From contig NZ_MKSQ01000011.1 in NCBI RefSeq assembly GCF_001898115.1, positions 1 to 64,000 of the forward strand: a DNA stretch of 64,000 bases, read 5' to 3'. This DNA comes from Allobosea sp. 67-29 (GTDB taxonomy: Bacteria > Pseudomonadota > Alphaproteobacteria > Rhizobiales > Beijerinckiaceae). The notes beneath the pieces are model-generated. The model did no database searches and was not told the origin of the DNA. It worked only from the letters and a program-made list of their open reading frames with translations. Position 1 is the stretch's first letter. Each line of letters opens with the position of its first letter. Positions 17,703 to 25,314 of the stretch are shown here, piece by piece. The translations under genes were made by a program, and so were the position numbers.

Positions 17703-18596
17703 ATGCTGATCAGAGGGCACCACGACGTCACGCCGGCCGTGTTGGAGGTCATGCAGCGGACGCGCGACCTACGGATGCGTGAGATCATGACGTCGCTGGT
17801 AACGCATCTGCACGGCTTCGTCCGCGATGTTCGCCTAACCGAGGCCGAGTTTCGCGAAGCGACGGCGGTGCTGAACGAGATCGGGGCGCTCGTCTCCGAC
17901 ACACATAACGAGTTCGTATTGATGGCGGGCTCGCTCGGTATCTCCTCGCTCGTCTGCCTTCTGAACAATGGCGATGGCGGCAACACGGAAACCTCGCAGT
18001 CCTTGCTCGGCCCGTTCTGGCGGCTGAACGCGCCGCATGTCGCTAATGGCGGCACGATCGTCAGGTCGGACACGCCTGGCGAGCCGCTTTTCGTCACGGC
18101 GAGGGTGGTGGATGGCTCAGGCCAGCCGATCGAGGGCGCCGAGGTCGATGTCTGGCATGCCTCGCCTGTCGGCCTTTATGAAAACCAGGACCCTGAGCAG
18201 GCTGAGATGAACCTGCGCGGCAAGTTCACGACGGATGCCGAGGGACGCTTCTGGTTCAGCTCGGTGATGATGGTCGGCTATCCGATCCCGACCAATGGCG
18301 TGGTCGGTCGTCTGCTGGAGGCACAAGGCCGCCACCCGATGCGGCCGGCGCATCTGCATGCGCTGATCTTCAAGCCCGGCTTCAAGGTGCTGGTTTCCCA
18401 AGTCTACGACGCCAATGATCCCCACATCGATTCCGACGTGCAGTTCGGCGTGACCAAGGCGCTGTTGGGCGACTTCGTTCGCCATGACGAGCCGCATCCG
18501 GCCGATGGCACCGTCGCGTCGCCCTGGTACGCGCTCGACTACACCTATGTGATGGAGCCGGGAGAGGCTGTCCTGCCCCGGCCGCCAATCAAGTAG
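17703..18596 (+). CDS. Intradiol ring-cleavage dioxygenase (hydroxyquinol/catechol 1,2-dioxygenase type)
   Basis: A 297-residue non-haem Fe(III) dioxygenase. The N-terminal helical dimer domain is followed by SLLGPFWRLNAP and the catalytic core EVDVWHASPVGLYEN. Iron ligands are Tyr159, Tyr193 (GYPIP), His217 and His219 (PAHLHAL). Length and the SLLGPFW segment match hydroxyquinol 1,2-dioxygenases more than protocatechuate enzymes. It opens a catechol or hydroxyquinol ring between the two hydroxyls. No maleylacetate reductase or muconate cycloisomerase is nearby, so downstream processing is unclear. A 157-bp gap separates it from the reductase gene and holds no recognised site. Confidence 0.88.
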   Translation: MLIRGHHDVTPAVLEVMQRTRDLRMREIMTSLVTHLHGFVRDVRLTEAEFREATAVLNEIGALVSDTHNEFVLMAGSLGISSLVCLLNNGDGGNTETSQSLLGPFWRLNAPHVANGGTIVRSDTPGEPLFVTARVVDGSGQPIEGAEVDVWHASPVGLYENQDPEQAEMNLRGKFTTDAEGRFWFSSVMMVGYPIPTNGVVGRLLEAQGRHPMRPAHLHALIFKPGFKVLVSQVYDANDPHIDSDVQFGVTKALLGDFVRHDEPHPADGTVASPWYALDYTYVMEPGEAVLPRPPIK

Positions 18597-18611
18597 GCCT
18601 GACCGAAAAGG

Positions 18612-19403
18612 ATGCCTGCCGTGCTGACCGAAGACGACCGCCACAAGGCTGCGGACGCCATCCTGCGAGCGGAGCGCGAACGCATAGCGTGCCCTCAATT
18701 GTCGAAGACCTTCCCAGAGATGGAGATCGAGGACGCCTATCGCGTGCAGGATCTGTGGGCCGAGGCACGGATCGCTGCCGGTGCGAGGCTGGCCGGCCAC
18801 AAGATCGGGCTGACCTCCCGAGCGATGCAAATGGCGTCGAAGATGACCGAGCCGGATTATGGCCGCATCCTCGACGACGCGCTCTACAACGACGGCGCCC
18901 AGATCAAGGCCGAGACCTTCATCAAGCCGCGGCTCGAAGTCGAGCTGGCCTTCATCATGGGCGAAGACCTTTCCGGCCCGTCCTGCCGCGTCCATGACGT
19001 GATGCGTGCCGCCGAGTTCGTCGTGCCGGCGCTGGAAATCATCGACTACCGCACGGAAGTGCCGCGCGCGATCGTCGACACGATCGCCGACAACGCCGCC
19101 TTTGGCGCGATTGTGCTCGGCGGTCGCACGATCCGCCCTTTCGACGTCGATGTTCGCTGGATCGGTGCCACGCTGGCCCAGAACGGCATCATCGAGGAAA
19201 GCGGCGTCTCGGCCGCGATCATGGGCCACCCCGCCGCCGGCATCGCCTGGCTGGTCAATAAGCTTCACGCTGTCGGGGCCGGGCTGAAGAAGGGACAGAT
19301 CGTACTCGGCGGCTCCTTCACCCGCCCGGTGGACATCAGGAGAGGTGATGTGATCCACGCCGATTACGGGCCGTTGGGCGCGATTGGTGTTTCATTCTTC
19401 TGA
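18612..19403 (+). CDS. 2-oxo-hepta-3-ene-1,7-dioate / 2-keto-4-pentenoate hydratase-like protein
   Basis: A 263-residue member of the HpaH/MhpD/FAA-hydrolase-related family. Seen: GHKIGLTSRAMQMASKMTEPDYGRILDD, the metal-ligand glutamates in PRLEVELAFIMGEDL, and the C-terminal GSFTRPVDIRRGDVIHADYGPLGAI. HpaH hydrates 2-oxohept-3-enedioate in the meta (extradiol) pathway of homoprotocatechuate. Here it follows an intradiol dioxygenase by 15 bp, an unusual combination. It is the last gene of the plus-strand operon. Confidence 0.87.
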   Translation: MPAVLTEDDRHKAADAILRAERERIACPQLSKTFPEMEIEDAYRVQDLWAEARIAAGARLAGHKIGLTSRAMQMASKMTEPDYGRILDDALYNDGAQIKAETFIKPRLEVELAFIMGEDLSGPSCRVHDVMRAAEFVVPALEIIDYRTEVPRAIVDTIADNAAFGAIVLGGRTIRPFDVDVRWIGATLAQNGIIEESGVSAAIMGHPAAGIAWLVNKLHAVGAGLKKGQIVLGGSFTRPVDIRRGDVIHADYGPLGAIGVSFF

Positions 19404-20178
19404 CGGCCGGCCATACCGATCGCTGCCGATCCGCAGTTGCCGTTACTTTCTCGGAAGCTATGCCGCTCCAACTACCGGGGCAGCAGTCCGCCGGCTGCAT
19501 CAGCTTGGAGTGTCCGCTTGCGGGCAAGGCGCGAACGGCAGCCAGTGGCGCAACGCGGAAGCGGATGTTCCCATAATCTGGAGAAGCAGTCGGAAGACTT
19601 CATCCTTCAAACGACTGTCGGTGTTTCAGGCCCCGCAACCAACCAAAACCAAAACCCCGCCTCGCCACGAGACGGGGTTCTTGTGTTCTGGCCATGGCCA
19701 ACGCCTCGTCGCCACGTTCAGTCCAGGATGGTGCCCAGCGTGGCGGCCAGCGCGTGCACCGGCCGCGTATGGGTCCGGGCGTCAGTACGAGCCTATGAGG
19801 GTCGCGGCGCAGCTTCGGCATCCGAGCCTCGATCGCGTGGCAGCCTCAATCGGATCGGCAAGGCCCATCTCTCTCGCCCTCATCATGTACGCCATGCTGC
19901 GCGGGGCACCTTGTTCGAAGCCCGAGATAGCGTGGCCTTCCTCTTGCCCGCGGTGATGCTCCCAAGCCGACCCGATGGCGGCGCCTGGTGAGGGAACGCA
20001 GGGACGGACGATCCGCGAGGGTCGACGGATGGGCTTCGAAGCCCGCTTCGAGACAATGCAACCTCCGGCCCTGTGAGACCCGATGTAGCACCACCGGCCC
20101 CCAAATCGGCGAGCGCGGACAGAACCTTGAAACCCTCAAGGGACAGCCGCCAAGCAGCCCAAAATCACAGTCTCGACC
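19404..20178. other. 775-bp gap with no supported gene
   Basis: No convincing gene, tRNA or repeat was recognised. It contains a terminator-like hairpin (19653-19679). On the minus strand a stop-free frame ends at 19782 and reads protein-like sequence (for example QGAPRSMAYMMRARE and LGCRSCAATLIGSY), but no good start or family could be assigned. It may hold a decayed gene between the catabolic operon and the nitrate locus. Confidence 0.6.
19653..19688. terminator. Intrinsic terminator-like hairpin (possibly bidirectional)
   Basis: AACCCCG-CTCG pairs with CGAG-CGGGGTT (19653-19679) with one C/A mismatch and a CCA loop, followed by CTTGTGTT. The left flank is A-rich, so the reverse strand would also have T-rich sequence after the stem. 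It is placed to end the plus operon finishing at 19403. Confidence 0.6.
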
Positions 20179-21759
20179 CTAATATACATCCACCTGATAG
20201 CGTCCGGCCCTCCGCAGGGACGCGACATAGGCGATTGCGTCTTCGGCAGAGCGTCCGCCATGCTCCGCGACGACGTCGATGAGAGTGCGCTCGACATCCT
20301 TCGCCATGCGCTTGGCGTCGCCGCAGACGTAGAAATGCGCACCCATTTCAAGCCACGACCAGATTTCGCCGCCGCGTTCGCGCATGCGGTCCTGGACGTA
20401 GACCTTCTCGCCGTCGCGCGACCAGGCGAGCGTCAGGTTGGAGAGGAAGCCCGAATCCTTCATCGCCTGCAGCTCGTCCTCGTAGAAGAAATCGCAGGCC
20501 CGGCGCTGATGGCCGAAGAACAGCCAGTTGCGGCCCGGCGCCTTGGTCGCCTGCCGATCGTGCAGGAAGGCGCGGAAGGGCGCCACGCCCGTACCCGGAC
20601 CGCACATGATGATCGGAGTCGCCGGGTCGGGCGGCAGGGCGAAACCATGGGCGCGCTGGACATAAACGGGCACCTTGTCACCGGGAGCGACGCGCTCTGC
20701 TAGGAAGGTCGAGGCGACGCCCCAGCGCGGGCGCGAGCCGACCTTGTAGCGCACTGCATCGACCGTCAGGGTGATGCGGCGGGGTGTGGCGTGGTGCGAG
20801 GACGAGATCGAATAGAGCCGCGGCTGGAGCGGATCGAGCGCCTCGACGAAGGCCTCCGCCGAGAGGCGCGCCTGCGAGAACTTGTGCAGCGCGCCGAGCA
20901 CGTCGAGTCGGTCGAGATCGCCGTCGGGGTCGTCGCCCGCGGCAAGGCGCCGGGCTTTTGCACGCGCCTCGCCGCCGGTGACATAGGACATGAGCTGAAA
21001 CAGGGCGTCCGGCGCCGGGCCGAGCGCGCAGTCGGTCATCAGTTTTTCGCGCAACGGCTTGCCGGCGATCTCGGCATCCGGCCGCGCGCCCAGGAGCGCG
21101 ACCACGGCGTCGACGAGGCGCGGATCGTTCTGCGCGACGACGCCGAACGCATCGCCGACGATGTAGTCGAGGCCGCATTCCGAGAGATCGAACTCGACGT
21201 GCCAAGTCTCCTTTTCCGAGCCGGGGCCATTGAGCTTTCTGCGGGACAGGAAGGTGGCGAGCGCGGGATTCTCGCGGCAACGGCCCTTCGGAACCGGTTC
21301 CGCAGCTGGTGCGGCCCCGGCAGGAACGGCGGGGGCGGCGGCCCCGGGCTCCTCCATCAATGTCTTGATCTGGCGCAGCGTTTCCTTGCCGCCCGGCGCG
21401 CAGAGATTGAGCCGCCCTTCGGCGCCTGATGCGATGGCCGCGGAATAGGTCTCGCAGACATAGCCGCATTGCCCGCAATCCTGCTGGGCCATCGCCGCAT
21501 AGAGCCGGCGGGGCAGGGGCTTGCCTTCGGCCAGCGTCATGCGCTCGGCCATTTCGAGCGACGGGTCGTGCCAGGGCGCACCATCCTCGGCCTCGGTCAT
21601 GACCGCGGCGTTCTCGGTGGGCGACAGCGCCGTGACGCCGGCGTTGTCGAGCGAGAGCAGGCCGGCGAAGAATCCGTTGAGCCAGGAGCGCTGCTCGTCG
21701 CTGAAAGGAGCAGTCGCGGGGATGACCTGGACGATGGGGGCAGGCGTCTGGACGGTCAC
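20179..21759 (-). CDS. CysJ/CPR-like FAD-NADPH reductase with N-terminal 4Fe-4S domain (nitrite reductase electron donor)
   Basis: A 526-residue protein. The C-terminal ~380 residues form a sulfite-reductase-alpha/cytochrome-P450-reductase-type module: FAD motif RLYSISSS, then GVASTFL, NADPH motifs IIMCGPGTGVAPFRAFL and FFGHQRRACDFFYEDEL, and a terminal YVASLRRAGRYQVDVY. The usual flavodoxin (FMN) domain is absent. In its place residues 95-120 carry Cys95, Cys98, Cys102 and Cys120 in a CGQCGYVC...CAPGG pattern typical of the RnfB/acetyl-CoA synthase 4Fe-4S domain. Its start overlaps the nirA stop (ATGA), so it very likely passes NADPH electrons to the siroheme reductase. Last gene of the nitrate locus. 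Confidence 0.85.
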   Translation of the reverse strand: MTVQTPAPIVQVIPATAPFSDEQRSWLNGFFAGLLSLDNAGVTALSPTENAAVMTEAEDGAPWHDPSLEMAERMTLAEGKPLPRRLYAAMAQQDCGQCGYVCETYSAAIASGAEGRLNLCAPGGKETLRQIKTLMEEPGAAAPAVPAGAAPAAEPVPKGRCRENPALATFLSRRKLNGPGSEKETWHVEFDLSECGLDYIVGDAFGVVAQNDPRLVDAVVALLGARPDAEIAGKPLREKLMTDCALGPAPDALFQLMSYVTGGEARAKARRLAAGDDPDGDLDRLDVLGALHKFSQARLSAEAFVEALDPLQPRLYSISSSHHATPRRITLTVDAVRYKVGSRPRWGVASTFLAERVAPGDKVPVYVQRAHGFALPPDPATPIIMCGPGTGVAPFRAFLHDRQATKAPGRNWLFFGHQRRACDFFYEDELQAMKDSGFLSNLTLAWSRDGEKVYVQDRMRERGGEIWSWLEMGAHFYVCGDAKRMAKDVERTLIDVVAEHGGRSAEDAIAYVASLRRAGRYQVDVY

Positions 21760-23567
21760 GCTGCAGCCTCCGTCCTTGCGACCAGAACCGTCAGCGCCTC
21801 CATGTCGTGGCGCCGCGCGAAGGCGACGAAACTCTCGTCAGGGGTGGCCCGGTGCATCTGCCACGCATCCAGGATCGACTTGACGACGGCCGGCGCCTCC
21901 TCGGCCTTGATCTTCTCGCGAAAGGCCCGGGCGATGCCGCCATCGACGCCGTAACCGCCGCCGACATAGAGGTCGTACCCCTCGACCGTGTCGCCTTCTT
22001 CCCCCACCGGGACCCTGGCGCCGATCAGCCCGATATCGCCGATATAGTGCTGCGCGCAGGAGTTGTGGCAGCCGGTGAGATGGATGTTGACCGGCTGGTC
22101 CAGCACGATCTGCGGCTCGCAATGCGCGGCGATGGCGAGTGCGTCTTCCTTGGTGTGGGCGGCCGCGAACTTGCAGCCGGTGGCGCCGGTGCAGGCGATC
22201 AGCCCGGCCCGCAGCAGAGAGGCTTCGGCCGAAAGCCCGATGGCCTCGAGGTTGGCGAGCACATCATCGACGCTTGCATCCGGCACGCCAGAGATCAGCA
22301 GGTTCTGCCAGACGGTGAGGCGGATATCGCCGTCGCCACTGTGTCGGGCGATTGCGGCGATGACGCGCATCTGTGCCACGGTGAGCTTGCCGACCGGCAG
22401 CGCGACACCGATCCAGTTCAGCCCGGCCTGCGCCTGCGCGTGGACGCCGATATGGGCCAGGCGGTCATAGGCCGGACGCGGCGCGACGAACGTTGCTCCG
22501 ACCCGGACCAGCCTGCGGCCGAGCTTCTCCTCCACTGCGACTAGAAACCTGTCGAACCCCCAATCGTCCAGGACGTATTTCAGCCGGGCCTTGTTGCGGT
22601 CGCTGCGGTTGCCGTTCGCCGTAAAGACGCGGATGACGGCATCGGCTACCGCGACCGCGTCCGAGGGAGCCACGACGACGCCGGTGTCGCGCGCCAGATC
22701 CCTGTGGCCGGTGATGCCGCCGAGCGCGAGCCGATACCAGACGCCGGGACGGACCGGCTCGCCTTCGAAGCTCGCGCCTTCGACGACCTCGATCGCCTGG
22801 AAGCCGATGTCGTTGGTGTCCTCGAGCGTCGCGATCGAGCCGGCGCCGTCGAAGGCGACGTTGAACTTGCGCGGCAGCCCGTAGAGCGAGCGGTCGTTCA
22901 GGATGTGATGATGCCAGGCCCTGGCATGCGGCCTTGTATCCAGCAGTTCGCGCGGGTCGATCCCGGCGGTGGCCGAGCCGGTGACGTTACGGATGTTGTC
23001 GGCACCGGAGCCCTTCGCCGTCAGGCCGAGATCGCTCAGCGCTTCGATGAACGCAGGAGCGTTCTGCGCCTCGATTTCTCGGACCTGCAGGTTGGCCCGG
23101 GTGGTGACATGCGCATAGCCACCTCCGAGGTGCTCGGCGAGATCGGCGACGCCGGCGAACTGCCAGTGCGTCAGGATGCCGTTGGGAATGCGCAGCCGGC
23201 ACATGTAGCTGTTCTGCGCCGGCGCCACATAGAAAAGGCCCTGATAGCGCCAGCGGAAATTATCGTCCGGTTTGGGATAGGTGCCGCTTTCGGCCTGGGC
23301 CTTGAAGCGGGCATAGGCATCGAAGGGGTGCTCGGTCGCCTTCCACTTCTCCTGTTCGGCGAGCTTGCCGCCTTTTGCGATCGTCCTCGCCTGCGCCTCC
23401 CGATGCTCCTTGTCCGGCCCGGCCGGCACGGAGGCCGCGCTGCCGGGGCCCGAGCCGAGCGGCGCCAGCCCGCGCGCCGTGCGGGTGGACTGCATGCCGC
23501 TGACGAAGCCTTCGAGATAGCGCTTCTGGTCGGGCGTGAAATCGTCGCTCATGACCGGATCCGTCAC
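21756..23567 (-). CDS. nirA: Assimilatory nitrite reductase, siroheme/4Fe-4S (NirA-type)
   Basis: A 603-residue member of the nitrite/sulfite reductase family, which reduces nitrite to ammonium with six electrons. The 4Fe-4S/siroheme cysteines are Cys459, Cys465, Cys500 and Cys504 (CTGATGC ... TGCHNSC). The two ferredoxin-like half domains and the siroheme loop (HVTTRANLQVREI) are visible. An N-terminal extension (FTPDQKRYLEGFVSGMQS) resembles the N-terminus of the downstream reductase (FSDEQRSWLNGFFAGLLS), possibly a docking element. Its start overlaps the nrtC stop and its stop overlaps the flavoprotein start. Context makes nitrite rather than sulfite the substrate. Confidence 0.9.
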   Translation of the reverse strand: MTDPVMSDDFTPDQKRYLEGFVSGMQSTRTARGLAPLGSGPGSAASVPAGPDKEHREAQARTIAKGGKLAEQEKWKATEHPFDAYARFKAQAESGTYPKPDDNFRWRYQGLFYVAPAQNSYMCRLRIPNGILTHWQFAGVADLAEHLGGGYAHVTTRANLQVREIEAQNAPAFIEALSDLGLTAKGSGADNIRNVTGSATAGIDPRELLDTRPHARAWHHHILNDRSLYGLPRKFNVAFDGAGSIATLEDTNDIGFQAIEVVEGASFEGEPVRPGVWYRLALGGITGHRDLARDTGVVVAPSDAVAVADAVIRVFTANGNRSDRNKARLKYVLDDWGFDRFLVAVEEKLGRRLVRVGATFVAPRPAYDRLAHIGVHAQAQAGLNWIGVALPVGKLTVAQMRVIAAIARHSGDGDIRLTVWQNLLISGVPDASVDDVLANLEAIGLSAEASLLRAGLIACTGATGCKFAAAHTKEDALAIAAHCEPQIVLDQPVNIHLTGCHNSCAQHYIGDIGLIGARVPVGEEGDTVEGYDLYVGGGYGVDGGIARAFREKIKAEEAPAVVKSILDAWQMHRATPDESFVAFARRHDMEALTVLVARTEAAA

Positions 23568-24355
23568 GCCGCCTCGACGAAGCGATGGCGCTCGTAGAGG
23601 AATTTCAGCACCGCCTCGCGCGCGGCGATGTAGGTCCGGTCCGAGACCAGTTCGAGCCGCCGCCGCGGGCGGACGAGCTTGACGTCGAGCACCTCGCCGA
23701 TGCGGGCCGAAGGGCCGTTCGTCATCATCACGATCCGGTCGGAAAGCAGCACGGCTTCATCGACGTCGTGGGTGATCATGATCATGGTGTTGCCGAGTGC
23801 GGCGTGGATCTGCATCACGGAATCCTGCAGGTGGGCGCGGGTCAGCGCGTCGAGCGCGCCGAAGGGCTCGTCGAGCAGCAGGATCTTCGGCTCCATGGCG
23901 AGCCCGCGCGCGATGCCGACGCGCTGCTTCATGCCGCCGGAAATCTCGCCGGGTCGCCTGTCCTTCGCATGGGCCATCTGGACGAGGTCGAGATTGTGCA
24001 TGATCCAGTCATGCCGATCGGCCTTGCTCTTCCTGCCGCCGAAGACCTTGTTCACGGCGAGCGCGACATTGTCGTAGACCGTGAGCCACGGCAGCAGCGA
24101 GTGGTTCTGGAACACCACGGCGCGGTCCGGCCCGGGCGCGTTGACCTCCTTGCCTTCCAGCAGGATGCCGCCGGTCGTCGCAGGCGTCAGCCCCGCGACG
24201 ATGTTGAGCAGGGTCGACTTGCCGCAGCCGGAATGCCCGATGATCGAGACGAACTCGCCCTTGTCGATGACGAGGTTGATATCCTTGAGCACTTCGGTGG
24301 TGGCGGCGCCCCGCTGGAAGCGCTTGTCGACATGGTCGATCTTCAGATAGCTCAT
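23564..24355 (-). CDS. nrtC: Nitrate ABC transporter ATPase (NrtC/D-type)
   Basis: A 263-residue NitT/TauT-type ATPase with Walker A GHSGCGKST, Q-loop VFQNHSLLPWLTV, signature ISGGMKQR, Walker B ILLLDEP and switch region MITHDVDEAV. The start at 24355 (MSYLKIDHV) is chosen for its GAGGGG site. An in-frame start 42 bp upstream would overlap the permease stop and add an unconserved tail. It lacks the C-terminal NrtA-like domain of cyanobacterial NrtC and so is the short form. It pairs with NrtB 10 bp upstream. Confidence 0.92.
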   Translation of the reverse strand: MSYLKIDHVDKRFQRGAATTEVLKDINLVIDKGEFVSIIGHSGCGKSTLLNIVAGLTPATTGGILLEGKEVNAPGPDRAVVFQNHSLLPWLTVYDNVALAVNKVFGGRKSKADRHDWIMHNLDLVQMAHAKDRRPGEISGGMKQRVGIARGLAMEPKILLLDEPFGALDALTRAHLQDSVMQIHAALGNTMIMITHDVDEAVLLSDRIVMMTNGPSARIGEVLDVKLVRPRRRLELVSDRTYIAAREAVLKFLYERHRFVEAA

Positions 24356-24365
24356 CGCTTGCCCC

Positions 24366-25274
24366 TCAGTTGGTTGCGGTGCCGCGGGTGACGACATGGC
24401 CGATGAGGGCGACGAGGCGGTCGAGCAGGAAGCCGACCACGCCGATATAGACCAGCGCCACGATGATGTCGGAGAGGCGGGACGAGTTCCATGCGTCCCA
24501 GATGAAGAAGCCGATGCCGACGCCGCCGGTCAGCATCTCGGCGGCGACGATGGCGAGCCACGACAGCCCGACGCCGATCCGCAGGCCCGTGAAGATGTAA
24601 GGCGCCGCCGCCGGCACCATGATCCTGTAGAAGAACTCGATCTGGTTCAGACGCAGCACCTGCGCCACATTGCGATAGTCCTGCGGGATGTTGCGGATGC
24701 CGACGGCCGTATTGATGATCACCGGCCAGATCGCGGTGATGAAGATCACGAAGATCGCCGAGGGCTGGCTGTCGCGGAAGGCGGCGAGCGAGAGCGGCAG
24801 CCAGGCCAGCGGCGGCACGGTGCGCAACACCTGGAAAATCGGGTCGAGCCCGCGCATCGCCCAGACCGACTGGCCGACCAGCACGCCGAGCAGGATGCCG
24901 ACGACCGCCGCGAGGCTGAAGCCGATGGCGACCCGCTGCAGCGAGACGAGAATGCGCCAGCCCAGCCCGATATCCTGCGAGCCCGCCCAGTAGAACGGTT
25001 GGACGATCAGATCCTTCGCCTCTTCCCAAATCTTCGTCGGAGGCGGCAGTGAGGATTGCGGTCCATGCGCGGCGAGCTGCCAGAACAGCAGGATCAGCGC
25101 GACCGTGATCAGCGGCGGCAGCAGGTTGGCGAGAGCGCCTCTTGCCAAGGGAGCGAGCTTTGCCAGGAAGGGCTTGGCAGGCCCCACCGGCAACGGCACG
25201 ACCTCGGACGGTTTGCCCGGGAGCGCGACGACCGCGGCGCCCGCACCCGCATCTTTCAAGACAGGCTGACCCAT
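24366..25274 (-). CDS. nrtB: Nitrate ABC transporter permease (NrtB)
   Basis: A 302-residue permease of the NrtB/SsuC/TauC family with about six membrane helices. The ABC loop is complete (YRNVAQVLRLNQIEFFYRIMVPAAAPYIFTGLRIGVGLSWLAIVAAEML, the diagnostic LSWLxIVxAEM of nitrate permeases). The N-terminal ~60 residues are hydrophilic. It lies between nasA and nrtC, away from its binding protein nrtA, which is three genes upstream. Confidence 0.92.
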   Translation of the reverse strand: MGQPVLKDAGAGAAVVALPGKPSEVVPLPVGPAKPFLAKLAPLARGALANLLPPLITVALILLFWQLAAHGPQSSLPPPTKIWEEAKDLIVQPFYWAGSQDIGLGWRILVSLQRVAIGFSLAAVVGILLGVLVGQSVWAMRGLDPIFQVLRTVPPLAWLPLSLAAFRDSQPSAIFVIFITAIWPVIINTAVGIRNIPQDYRNVAQVLRLNQIEFFYRIMVPAAAPYIFTGLRIGVGLSWLAIVAAEMLTGGVGIGFFIWDAWNSSRLSDIIVALVYIGVVGFLLDRLVALIGHVVTRGTATN

Positions 25275-25314
25275 GTTTCAGTCTCTCCTTTGACCGAGCG
25301 TTCGGTTGCGTTCG

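Noticed and set aside
19404-19650. Possible tRNA or small RNA in the gap
   Set aside because: No cloverleaf with a T-loop GTTCRA motif could be folded by eye; only a terminator hairpin was found.
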